Origin: Spirochaeta cellobiosiphila DSM 17781
GTDB lineage: Bacteria; Spirochaetota; Spirochaetia; DSM-17781
Length of the DNA: 64,000 bases
Assembly (NCBI RefSeq): GCF_000426705.1
Contig: NZ_KE384554.1
Location: 512,714-576,713 of the forward strand
Reading direction: 5' to 3'
Notes under the pieces: model-generated
Told to the model about the DNA's origin: nothing
Database searches by the model: none
The model's input: the letters and a program-made list of their open reading frames with translations, nothing else
Part shown: positions 42,601-50,451 of the stretch, piece after piece
Layout of the letters: each line of letters opens with the position of its first letter
Numbering within the stretch: position 1 is the first letter of the stretch
Program-made: the position numbers and the translations under genes

Positions 42601-43299
42601 CTACATAACAGTCACTTCATCATAATAAGATCCAGTTCTCAACACAGATCCCGACATAGTCCGAACCTCAACCTTGTAATTCCCCGCTTCCAAATCCTCA
42701 GGAATGGAAAGCAAAATACTAGAAGGCAACGTCCTATAAACAGAGCTGATCTTAGTCACAACATCCGTATCAGAATTAACAAAGAACACACCTGCCTTAT
42801 CAGAATCTTCACCCTTAAATAAGTTACCCCTAAGTTCAATAAGAGATCCTGCTCCTAGATCAGAGCTAAAGCTCTGGCTTGTCATATCATAGATCGTATC
42901 GATAACAGGAGTCACAGGATTATAGCGAACTCTGGTAACGCTACTCTTACCTTGTACGGTACTCACTAATTGGGTGTTAGGTTTAGCTTTTATCCGAAGG
43001 CTATGTTTCGTAGAATCATATTCATCGGAAGTAGAAGCAAAGCCTCCTCCCAGGGATACATAAAAGCGTCCAATGTTCGTACTAACCGTATTCCCTAATA
43101 CTAATTGTTCTTCTAACACTTCCTTTAGTAGATCCATAACAACCACTATGTCCTGTCGGGATACGGTGGTGTTCTTATTTGCCATCAAGCCAATCATATC
43201 ATCATGGTTAACATGAAGGTTTGGTTTAACTCGTGCGATGAAGAGGCTACCCTCTTTTGCTGTTCCTAGTTTGTTTTGGTGTAGATAGTAATTAATCAT
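42601..43299 (-). CDS. HU-family DNA-binding protein with DUF4469 C-terminal domain
   Basis: A 232-residue protein. Residues 1-120 are an HU/IHF-like domain of the divergent type found in Bacteroidota and spirochaetes (MINYYLHQNKL, DDMIGLMANKNTTVSRQDIV, the strand NIGRFYVSLGG, then RIKAKPN). Residues about 145-232 are an Ig-like DUF4469 domain (LIELRGNLFKG, GVFFVNSD, ILLSIPEDLEAGNYKVEVRT). It probably binds DNA as a dimer and may be a nucleoid protein; the extra domain's role is unknown. It has its own terminator and lies alone, so monocistronic expression is likely. Confidence 0.75.
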   Translation of the reverse strand: MINYYLHQNKLGTAKEGSLFIARVKPNLHVNHDDMIGLMANKNTTVSRQDIVVVMDLLKEVLEEQLVLGNTVSTNIGRFYVSLGGGFASTSDEYDSTKHSLRIKAKPNTQLVSTVQGKSSVTRVRYNPVTPVIDTIYDMTSQSFSSDLGAGSLIELRGNLFKGEDSDKAGVFFVNSDTDVVTKISSVYRTLPSSILLSIPEDLEAGNYKVEVRTMSGSVLRTGSYYDEVTVM

Positions 43300-43806
43300 A
43301 AATATAACTCTCCTTGCGGCTGGGTCTTTTGAATCATCTCTGCGTCATCAGCAAGAAGCTAAATACTCATGTACTGGATGTACACTGCGCTTTATCTTCT
43401 TACTTCTTCCTTGATCTGATTCAAAATACTTCGCCTTACGGCTTACTGGATAATTTTAGTAAGCCCGGAACTTTAGGCTTTGTTCTCCTCGGCTGTGGCC
43501 TTTAGCCTGGGAGTTTACAATCACCTTGTTCCTTTTCTTTTGTTGTTTATTTCCCTGGGCAACGCCTGGGGGTAAGGAGAGGGGGTGAAAGCCGGTATGC
43601 TTGGGTCCTTGGCTTGTGGGCTTTGGTTCTTCCCCTTACATAGGCTTCTTCTCAGCTGTTTCCGGAATATCGAGAAGTTTTTTGAAAGTTTTTTTGCGAA
43701 TTTTGAAGTTTTTTCCATGTTTTTTTGATTTTTACTTAACAAAAGTACTTAACGGTTAGGATTTGTGAAGGGAAAGCGGTGTAGAAGCTATGAAAGGGGT
43801 ATAAAG
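43300..43806. other. Intergenic region upstream of HU gene
   Basis: About 500 bp without a supportable gene. The minus-strand open frame from 43742 is rich in Lys and Pro and without family character. The sequence presumably holds the promoter of the HU/DUF4469 gene; I cannot point to boxes with confidence. Confidence 0.4.
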
Positions 43807-43829
43807 AAGGCCGGTTAAAACCGGCCTTG
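43807..43829 (-). terminator. Terminator hairpin of the aldo/keto reductase gene
   Basis: AAGGCCGGTTTTAACCGGCCTT, a perfect inverted repeat just beyond the stop, followed on the minus strand by CTTTAT. Confidence 0.7.
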
Positions 43830-43831
43830 AT

Positions 43832-44842
43832 TTAGCGAACGATATCTTCGATTTTCTTTAATTCTTCCTCTGTGAAGCTAGTGTTTTCCGTTGCTTTAAC
43901 ACAATCTTCTACCTGGGAGACCTTGCTCGTTCCGATCAATACGGAACAGACAGAGGACTTGGATAGATTCCAGGCTAAGGCCATTTGGGCTAGGGTTTGA
44001 TTCCTTTGGGACGCCATATCATTCAGCAGTCTAACTTTTTCCAGAACATCATTGTTAATATCCTGTTCCTTCAAAAAAGGAGAACCACTAGCTAAGCGGG
44101 AATCCTGGGGAATGTCCTTGAGATACCGATTGGTTAATATTCCTTTCTCCAAAGGAGAAAAGGTAATCACACCAATATCTTCCTTCTCCTGCAAGTTCAG
44201 TAAACCTTCCTGCTCCACCCGTCTGTCAAAGATATTGTATTTCACTTGTTGGATGAGACAGGGAGTCCCCATCTCTCTTAAGAGCTGATAAGCTTTTTGG
44301 GCCAACTCAGGGTTATAATAATTGGACAAACCAACATAGAGAGCTTTTCCTGATTTAACAATGTCACTAAGGGCTCTCATCGTTTCTTCCAAAGGCGTTT
44401 CAGGATCGGGGCGATGGTGATAGAAGATATCTACATATTCCAATCCCATACGCTTTAAACTTTGATCCAGACTTGAAATCAGGTATTTACGGGATCCCCA
44501 ATCTCCATAGGGACCGGGCCACATAGTGTACCCTGCCTTGGTAGATATGATTAATTCATCCCTATAGGCGGACAAATCATCCTTTAAGATCCTCCCCCAA
44601 TTCCGTTCTGCACTTCCTGAAGGGGGGCCATAGTTATTGGCTAAATCAAAATGGGTAATTCCCAGATCAAAAGCCCGTAATGCCATAGCTCGGCTATTGT
44701 CATATATAGTAACGTCTCCAAAATTATGCCATAACCCTAATGAGATCGCTGATAATTTTAAGCCGCTATTACCACAGCGATTGAATACTTTATTGTCATA
44801 CCTATCTGGTGCTGGACTGTACAAATATAAACTCCTGGTCAA
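43832..44842 (-). CDS. Aldo/keto reductase (YghZ/L-glyceraldehyde-3-phosphate reductase type)
   Basis: A 336-residue AKR barrel. FDLGITHFDLANNYGPPSG contains the catalytic Asp-Tyr pair, KAGYTMWPGPYGDWGSRKYL carries the Lys and the YghZ-type W-P-G-P-Y loop, and DIFYHHRPDPETPLEETM the His. GLSNY and VCSVLIGTSKVSQVEDCV form the NADPH phosphate site. The match to the AKR14/YghZ group is good. These enzymes reduce methylglyoxal, L-glyceraldehyde-3-phosphate or similar aldehydes with NADPH in the cytosol. Its start is just upstream of the TIGR03545 gene stop in the same direction but with a 17-bp gap, so co-transcription with the upstream genes is likely. Confidence 0.85.
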   Translation of the reverse strand: MTRSLYLYSPAPDRYDNKVFNRCGNSGLKLSAISLGLWHNFGDVTIYDNSRAMALRAFDLGITHFDLANNYGPPSGSAERNWGRILKDDLSAYRDELIISTKAGYTMWPGPYGDWGSRKYLISSLDQSLKRMGLEYVDIFYHHRPDPETPLEETMRALSDIVKSGKALYVGLSNYYNPELAQKAYQLLREMGTPCLIQQVKYNIFDRRVEQEGLLNLQEKEDIGVITFSPLEKGILTNRYLKDIPQDSRLASGSPFLKEQDINNDVLEKVRLLNDMASQRNQTLAQMALAWNLSKSSVCSVLIGTSKVSQVEDCVKATENTSFTEEELKKIEDIVR

Positions 44843-44858
44843 AAATTATGATGATATC

Positions 44859-46985
44859 TTAAAAGCCCAGACCTCCCAATCCTTTCTTAAGAGCGTCTGC
44901 CGCATCTTTTGATGCATCTTTTAGTCGCTTTTCTGCTTCCTTCTTTATACGTTCTTCGATTTCTTTTTGTAACTGTTCTTGTTTTTGGGAAGCCAAACTT
45001 TGATAGCTCTTCAACATATTATCATAAGAATCCATCTGATTGACATAATTCTTTAATTCACCCATATCCGTATCAAGCATGGCTAAAGGTTCTTTTAAGT
45101 AGTCCCCCCATTGCTTATCTAATTCATCAAGAGCTGTAGCACTAGCTTCTTTAATCAAATTACCCATAGCATCAGTAAAGACAGAATCCAATGAGGACGA
45201 GACAGACAGATCCAATGTATTATCTTCATCGACAGTGAATTTTCCATCCACATTGATATCCTTAGCCTCTTGTAAGGTCTTAACAATCACTCGATTGATT
45301 ATATTCGATTCGGTATCACCAGTCGTTATATCTAAGGAAGGAATATTAAGAGATAAAGAACCAATATTAAGAGCGGAAGAACCTGTATTGCTGTCACTTT
45401 GAACTAACATACTCCCGTCAACAGCTAAGTGACCTTTTACATCATCAACTCCTACAGGAGCTAAATAATTACCAACCTGAAAGGGTATAGCAACCATAGA
45501 GATTTTTGCGCCGGACAAATCTACATAGGCAGAGCTAGCCCCGGTAGAACTATGATCCCATTCGATATTAATATTAGGTTCCTTATTCCAATGGGAAGGT
45601 TTATTGGTTATGTCATTAACTTCCAGATTGTAATCAATTCCCGACTCTGTTCCTGAAGCATAGAGATGCTTTAACACAAAACGGGGAGGAGAATCTGGAC
45701 CTGTAGGTAGACTTCTGGCGACCCATTTTGATTCTTTCTTTGTTTTACTTTCTTTAGCACTGTCCTTGGTAAATTCCTTATAAAAGGCCAACCCTTTTTT
45801 ATACCACGATATGTACTTAGAAATGGGAGCACCAAGAACTTCTTCAAAGTAATCACTGGCCCAGCTAACCTTTTCCGTTGATCCCGCACCTAGCAGGGAT
45901 TGCAGATAGGTGTAATCATCCTGGATCGAGGTTCGAACGTCTTTGTATAAGTTTTGTCCATATTGCCATTGATCCAGGGCTTTATTGTAATCCTTTTGAG
46001 CTTGTTCGTAGTCAGATTGAGCCGAAGACCCTATCTCACCTAACTTCTTGAATGTGGATTGGGCACTATTGATATCTTTAAAGGAACCTGAGTTCAAAGA
46101 CTGAATATACTTAACATTCTGTTCCCAAGCCCTCATTTTGCTCTGCCAGCTTTTTGTCTGCCCTTCCCAATACACAACAGAGTCATTGATTTCCTGATTC
46201 GCCGACTTGATCTTTCCAATGGAATCCAGATTATCCATTTGCTCATTAAGAAGCTGAGAAATATCAACATCCCCCACTAAATTCTGTATCTGATCTATCA
46301 TAGAAGAATGGGATTTCTCTTCTTTAGTAACAACTTCATTCTCCCCCGGATCTGCTGTCGTACCATCAGCTAGGGGAGTTTGTGCAGGGGAGGCCGCGAT
46401 AAGGGCTCCACTTCTCTTCCGAGATTTGCCACGTTCCAAATTATTAAATCCCAATTCCAGAATGTGAAATCTCCCCCGAAAGAGCTGGTCCCTATCCAAT
46501 TGGGCTTTTATATCCGAAATGTCGATCAGGTTCTCCATGGGTTTACTTTTATTGGCAATACCAATATGACCAATAGTAAAGGAAGCACGAAGGAGGGATA
46601 AATCCAGTCTATCCACATCTACCTGGGCTTCAAATACTTTTTCCAGTTGTGTCTCTAATAAGTTAGTGATAACTCTATTCTTAAAGAATAACTCCCAGGA
46701 AAGGCCCCCTCCGATTAGTAGAACGAGTATGATTAATAAGGATAAACGCATTCCTTTACGGTTTGCCTTGATTACCTTTGATAATTCTTTTAGTTTCTTG
46801 CGGTCTTTCTTCTCTAACTTCTCTACGTCAATGACGATTTTGCCATCAATAGTTTTAGAAATAGACTCTAAAAATGTAATATCCTGAGGCAGGTATAATT
46901 TGCCAATATACTTCTTTTCCCATGTTTTGGGATTTATTGGTTTGCTGAATAATCCTGGCGCTTTCTTAGTTTTCTTTTTCATCAT
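44859..46985 (-). CDS. TIGR03545 family protein
   Basis: A 708-residue membrane-anchored protein: a short basic N-terminus, one membrane helix near residues 78-98 (LSLLIILVLLIGGGLSWELF), an AsmA-like stretch (VDVDRLDLSLLRASFTIGHI), a long coiled coil (about 245-370), and a C-terminal domain ending in a charged coiled coil (EEIKEEAEKR-type). This matches TIGR03545, an uncharacterised family found only in bacteria with an outer membrane and usually paired with TIGR03546, as here. It is probably periplasmic apart from the anchor, possibly connected to the outer membrane through its AsmA/DUF748-like part. Confidence 0.75.
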   Translation of the reverse strand: MMKKKTKKAPGLFSKPINPKTWEKKYIGKLYLPQDITFLESISKTIDGKIVIDVEKLEKKDRKKLKELSKVIKANRKGMRLSLLIILVLLIGGGLSWELFFKNRVITNLLETQLEKVFEAQVDVDRLDLSLLRASFTIGHIGIANKSKPMENLIDISDIKAQLDRDQLFRGRFHILELGFNNLERGKSRKRSGALIAASPAQTPLADGTTADPGENEVVTKEEKSHSSMIDQIQNLVGDVDISQLLNEQMDNLDSIGKIKSANQEINDSVVYWEGQTKSWQSKMRAWEQNVKYIQSLNSGSFKDINSAQSTFKKLGEIGSSAQSDYEQAQKDYNKALDQWQYGQNLYKDVRTSIQDDYTYLQSLLGAGSTEKVSWASDYFEEVLGAPISKYISWYKKGLAFYKEFTKDSAKESKTKKESKWVARSLPTGPDSPPRFVLKHLYASGTESGIDYNLEVNDITNKPSHWNKEPNINIEWDHSSTGASSAYVDLSGAKISMVAIPFQVGNYLAPVGVDDVKGHLAVDGSMLVQSDSNTGSSALNIGSLSLNIPSLDITTGDTESNIINRVIVKTLQEAKDINVDGKFTVDEDNTLDLSVSSSLDSVFTDAMGNLIKEASATALDELDKQWGDYLKEPLAMLDTDMGELKNYVNQMDSYDNMLKSYQSLASQKQEQLQKEIEERIKKEAEKRLKDASKDAADALKKGLGGLGF

Positions 46986-46987
46986 AT

Positions 46988-47536
46988 CTACCTATACATT
47001 CCATTATATTGTTTGACAGCCTTTAACAGTGTTCCTATCAGGGGTAGTTTTTTAATAGCTTTAACAAACTTAAGATTAGCAATGGCTGGAGATATTTTTG
47101 TTCTGAATAGTTTTAACCCGAATAAGCTAAGGATAAATAAAGGAATCCAGCAGATTAATCCAACAGCCAAGCCGCCTATAACAAGGGAATTATTAATACC
47201 GAAGAATATGGCTAAAGGCATATTAAGAAGCATGTAAATGGTGGCCTTAATACTGTCTACGTTCATTAAGGTCCAGCCCAGGCCTTCTATTGAGCCGCCT
47301 ATGAGAGAATACAAAGCCTTGAATATGAGAATAAAAACAATCTCAAAGGCCAAATTTGCTCTCAGAAGGATAGACATTAGTAATATAATGATCCAAATCA
47401 AATTACCAGAAGGAATAAAGGCTAAAAGAAGAGCAGAACTAACAGCAAGGGCAATGGCTGAGGCTTTACTATTTGAGTTCAAAGCAGCAAATACCTTTGC
47501 GATACTCTTAATAATGGATAACATAATAACTCCCAC
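46988..47536 (-). CDS. TIGR03546 family membrane protein
   Basis: A 182-residue protein with four or five membrane spans (about residues 26-63, 92-112, 118-145). The sequence GNLIWIIILLMSILLRANLA and IFFGINNSLVIGGLAVGLIC resemble DUF2062-like membrane proteins of TIGR03546. It starts at ATG 47536 and is followed three bases after its stop by the TIGR03545 gene, the conserved pair order. Its function is unknown; an inner-membrane partner of TIGR03545 is the natural inference. Confidence 0.7.
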   Translation of the reverse strand: MGVIMLSIIKSIAKVFAALNSNSKASAIALAVSSALLLAFIPSGNLIWIIILLMSILLRANLAFEIVFILIFKALYSLIGGSIEGLGWTLMNVDSIKATIYMLLNMPLAIFFGINNSLVIGGLAVGLICWIPLFILSLFGLKLFRTKISPAIANLKFVKAIKKLPLIGTLLKAVKQYNGMYR

Positions 47537-47593
47537 AAAGAACTGATAAACGTCTACTTAACATATAATGCCCATGGGAATTTTTGCAAGATC

Positions 47594-48259
47594 TTATTTG
47601 TGACTTAGTTTTCTTACCAGCAAATCACCGAACCATTGAATTAGCTGAACTAACACCACAAGGATGAAAACAGTAAGCAACATAACACCTGTCTGATAAC
47701 GGTAATAACCAAATCTTATAGCCAGGTCTCCAATCCCTCCTCCTCCGACAATACCGGCCATGGCAGAATATCCTATTAAACTGATAGCGGTGACAGTGAT
47801 GTCATTAACTAAAGAAGGAAGAGCTTCTGTAACAAGGACATCCTTTATAATAGACAGATTACCAGCACCTGAAGCCAGAGCCGCTTCTATAACCCCTTTT
47901 TCAACGTTCTGAAAAGAATTCTCAGCTAATCTGGCAATGAAGGCTATGGAAGCCACACTCAAGGGAACCGAAGCCGCTAGGGATCCAATCGTGCTTCCTG
48001 TTATTAATCTTGTTAATGGCAAAAGGAGAACCAATAGGATAACAAAGGGAATAGATCGGATGATACTAACAATGAGGGAGCTAATATTATAAGCCACCTT
48101 TGATGGATTAAAATATAGACTGGAAGTCAGGTATAAGATTAATCCTAAAGGGATTCCTCCCATGATAGCCCAGAACAGGGAGATACCTACCATTTGAGAA
48201 GTCTGAGCAAGGGCATCCTTAATGTCTATCATAGTTTCCAATGTAAATACTTCACTCAT
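47594..48259 (-). CDS. metI: Methionine ABC transporter permease
   Basis: A 221-residue permease with five membrane segments and the binding-protein-dependent permease loop (EAALASGAGNLSIIKDVLVT, the EAA motif). The sequence LWAIMGGIPLGLILYLTSS, SIIRSIPFVILLVLLLPLTR and YSAMAGIVGGGGIGDLAIRF is standard MetI. It forms the inner-membrane channel for D/L-methionine with MetN. Its start overlaps the metN stop by eight bases, so it is translationally coupled. The normal MetI length is 217 residues. Confidence 0.95.
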   Translation of the reverse strand: MSEVFTLETMIDIKDALAQTSQMVGISLFWAIMGGIPLGLILYLTSSLYFNPSKVAYNISSLIVSIIRSIPFVILLVLLLPLTRLITGSTIGSLAASVPLSVASIAFIARLAENSFQNVEKGVIEAALASGAGNLSIIKDVLVTEALPSLVNDITVTAISLIGYSAMAGIVGGGGIGDLAIRFGYYRYQTGVMLLTVFILVVLVQLIQWFGDLLVRKLSHK

Positions 48260-49316
48260 TATATAGGGCCCCTTGTAATGATGATTTTAAAGATAGTGAT
48301 AATGGGTTATTTGATTCCAGGATCACTTCATTAACAGTTTCCAAGAAATACCTGATGCATTTGACCATCTCTTCTTCAGACCCCATTAACATTATCTTAA
48401 GCATACCTAATGGCTTATCCGCGATATAATCAATCTTACCGTGGATAATATTCATTTGAACGGAATATTTCTTAGCCGCTTCTGCAAAAGAAGGTTCATT
48501 AGCTTCTGCGTCCCGATATATCAACTTAATCAGAACCTGATCTTCACTGATCGGGAATTTTTCATCCATTTGAAAGCTATGGGCGACTAAGCTTTTGGTA
48601 TAGGGATCTTTCGCCTTGGCAAACAGATTATAAACCGTATCTGATTCACGCAATAATCCTTGATCCATAACAGCCCCATGGGTGCATATTTTCTTAAGAA
48701 TATCCAGCTCATGGGTGATGATTAAGATCGTTATATTTAACTGCCTATGGATAGACTTGAGAAGGTTTAGAATTGATTCTGTTGTTTCTGCATCTAATGC
48801 AGATGTAGGCTCATCACATAATAACAGCTTAGGATTATTAGCCAGTCCTCTGGCAATACCAACACGTTGCTGTTGTCCTCCACTTAGTTGTGCAGGATAA
48901 GAATCGGCCTTATCTGATAAACCAACAAGATTCAGTAACTCTGTTATGCGTGTCTCTTTCTCTTCTTTTGTCTTAAAAGCTTCACCCGCATTAAGAGCGA
49001 ACAGGATATTTTCCCTAACAGTCTTACGCTTGATCAAATTAAAATGCTGAAACACCATTCCCGTAGTACGACGATACTGTTGTAGTTTTTTTCCTCCTAG
49101 AGAGGATATATCCTGACCATCCACATAGATACTACCGGAAGAAGGTCGCTCTAGTAGGTTCAAAGTTCGAATCAGAGTACTTTTACCTGCTCCACTGGTA
49201 CCGACAATTCCGTATAAGGTTCCCTCTTCAATCGTTAGATTAAAGTTCTTCACCGCCATAAAGCTATCCCCGCCCTTCAAAGGATAACTGACACAAACAT
49301 CTTCAAATATAATCAA
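48252..49316 (-). CDS. metN: Methionine ABC transporter ATP-binding protein
   Basis: A 354-residue ABC ATPase: Walker A GTSGAGKST, the Q loop FQHFNLI, signature LSGGQQQR, Walker B LLLCDEPTSALD and the H loop ILIITHELD. The last 100 residues form the C-terminal NIL/ACT-like domain of MetN, which binds methionine and inhibits transport (trans-inhibition). Order metQ-metN-metI on the minus strand, with the SAM riboswitch upstream of metQ. Confidence 0.95.
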   Translation of the reverse strand: MIIFEDVCVSYPLKGGDSFMAVKNFNLTIEEGTLYGIVGTSGAGKSTLIRTLNLLERPSSGSIYVDGQDISSLGGKKLQQYRRTTGMVFQHFNLIKRKTVRENILFALNAGEAFKTKEEKETRITELLNLVGLSDKADSYPAQLSGGQQQRVGIARGLANNPKLLLCDEPTSALDAETTESILNLLKSIHRQLNITILIITHELDILKKICTHGAVMDQGLLRESDTVYNLFAKAKDPYTKSLVAHSFQMDEKFPISEDQVLIKLIYRDAEANEPSFAEAAKKYSVQMNIIHGKIDYIADKPLGMLKIMLMGSEEEMVKCIRYFLETVNEVILESNNPLSLSLKSSLQGALYNE

Positions 49317-49373
49317 ATCCCACCTCTATTAGAGGAAGCCCGAAGACTCCCCCTTCTCATCATAATCAATGGC

Positions 49374-50201
49374 CTAGTCAACCCACCAGTTTGGTCTGGT
49401 AAATCCTTCAAAAATATCATTGGGATCATTCATAACTTTCCGGAAGTCATCAGATCTAACAATCTCTTCCAGAAGCTTAGCCAATTCTGTGTCCACATCT
49501 TCTGTACGAATAGCCAATAGGTTTTTGTACTCTTCTGGTAAGTCTTCAATGAAAATAGCCTCTTTAAGAGACATTCCCGCAGCCAAAGCGTAATTCCCAT
49601 TAACAGCGGCAGCATCCACACTATCAACAGTCCGGGGAAGCTGAGCCGCTTCTACAGGAAGGATTTCTAAATTCTTAGGATTACTGACTATATCCTTTTC
49701 AGAGGCTCTTGTAACATCGATATCAGGATTAATCTCAATGAGACCAGCCTGCTGAAGGACTTTCAAAGCCCTGGCTAAGTTCGTAGGATCGTTTGCGATA
49801 GAGACCTTTGCCCCGTCTGGTAAATCTGCAATAGATTTGTATTCATTAGAATAAATACCGACAGCGGCTGTGGGTACGGTAATGATAGCTGAGAGATCCA
49901 AATTATGATCTGCACTGAATTTATCTAAGTAAACTCTATGCTGGAATAGATTTACATCAATCTCTTTGTTAGCCAATGCCAGGTTTGGTTGGACATAATC
50001 ACTAAATTCTAGAACTTTAACAGTGTAACCTGCTTTTTCCAAACCAGGTGCAATAGCAGTTTTAAACATGTGTCCATAAGGTCCAGGAGACGTTCCTGCG
50101 ATGATTTCTTTGGAATCTTTATCTGATTTGCTACAGCCTGCCATAGCAAGACTGAATAGGATTGCTATGGTTATAGCGAACAACTTGGTGGTATTTTTCA
50201 C
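49374..50201 (-). CDS. metQ: Methionine-binding lipoprotein
   Basis: A 275-residue substrate-binding lipoprotein. The signal peptide ends with LAMAGCSK (lipid Cys at position 22). The mature part has the NlpA/MetQ hallmarks GTSPGPYGHMFKTAIAPGLE, FSDYVQPNLALANKEIDVNL, FQHRVYLDKF, IYSNEYKSIADLPDGAKVSI and NDPTNLARAL...GLI. It captures methionine in the periplasm for MetNI. It is the first gene of the met operon, with leader and SAM riboswitch directly upstream (50252-50352); AGGGGG precedes the ATG-less start region and ATTGTGAAA gives GTG start (50201). Confidence 0.95.
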   Translation of the reverse strand: MKNTTKLFAITIAILFSLAMAGCSKSDKDSKEIIAGTSPGPYGHMFKTAIAPGLEKAGYTVKVLEFSDYVQPNLALANKEIDVNLFQHRVYLDKFSADHNLDLSAIITVPTAAVGIYSNEYKSIADLPDGAKVSIANDPTNLARALKVLQQAGLIEINPDIDVTRASEKDIVSNPKNLEILPVEAAQLPRTVDSVDAAAVNGNYALAAGMSLKEAIFIEDLPEEYKNLLAIRTEDVDTELAKLLEEIVRSDDFRKVMNDPNDIFEGFTRPNWWVD

Positions 50202-50251
50202 AATATTCCCCCTAAAAATAATTTAAGATAAGAGGGATAACTGGACCTCTT

Positions 50252-50352
50252 TCTCATCTTCCGGAATACATCCGTAGGATTTGGCACCTTATCCAATAAA
50301 GGCAGGTTGCCGCAGCTTCACAGGGCCAGTCCCTCAACTGCTCATGATAAGA
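50252..50352 (-). ncRNA. SAM-I riboswitch (S box) of the met operon
   Basis: On the minus strand: CTTATCATGAGCAGTTGAGG, GACTGGCCCTGTGAAGCTGC, GGCAACCTGCC, AAGGTGCCAAATCC and GAAGATGAGA, the conserved S-box core in order. Downstream AAGAGG-TCCAGTTATC-CCTCTT can form the regulatory hairpin, so metQNI would be switched off when SAM is high. Confidence 0.95.
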
Positions 50353-50451
50353 AAGCTTATATACTCAACTAAGCTGATACAAAAGGTAATGTACGTTCAT
50401 AGACTTGGTCAACTACTCAGGGGAATTATTTATGAGTATTTTTATTTGTAT

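Noticed and set aside
43521..43742. Minus-strand ORF between HU and aldo/keto reductase genes
   Set aside because: Lys/Pro-rich low-complexity product without start context or family character; treated as chance.
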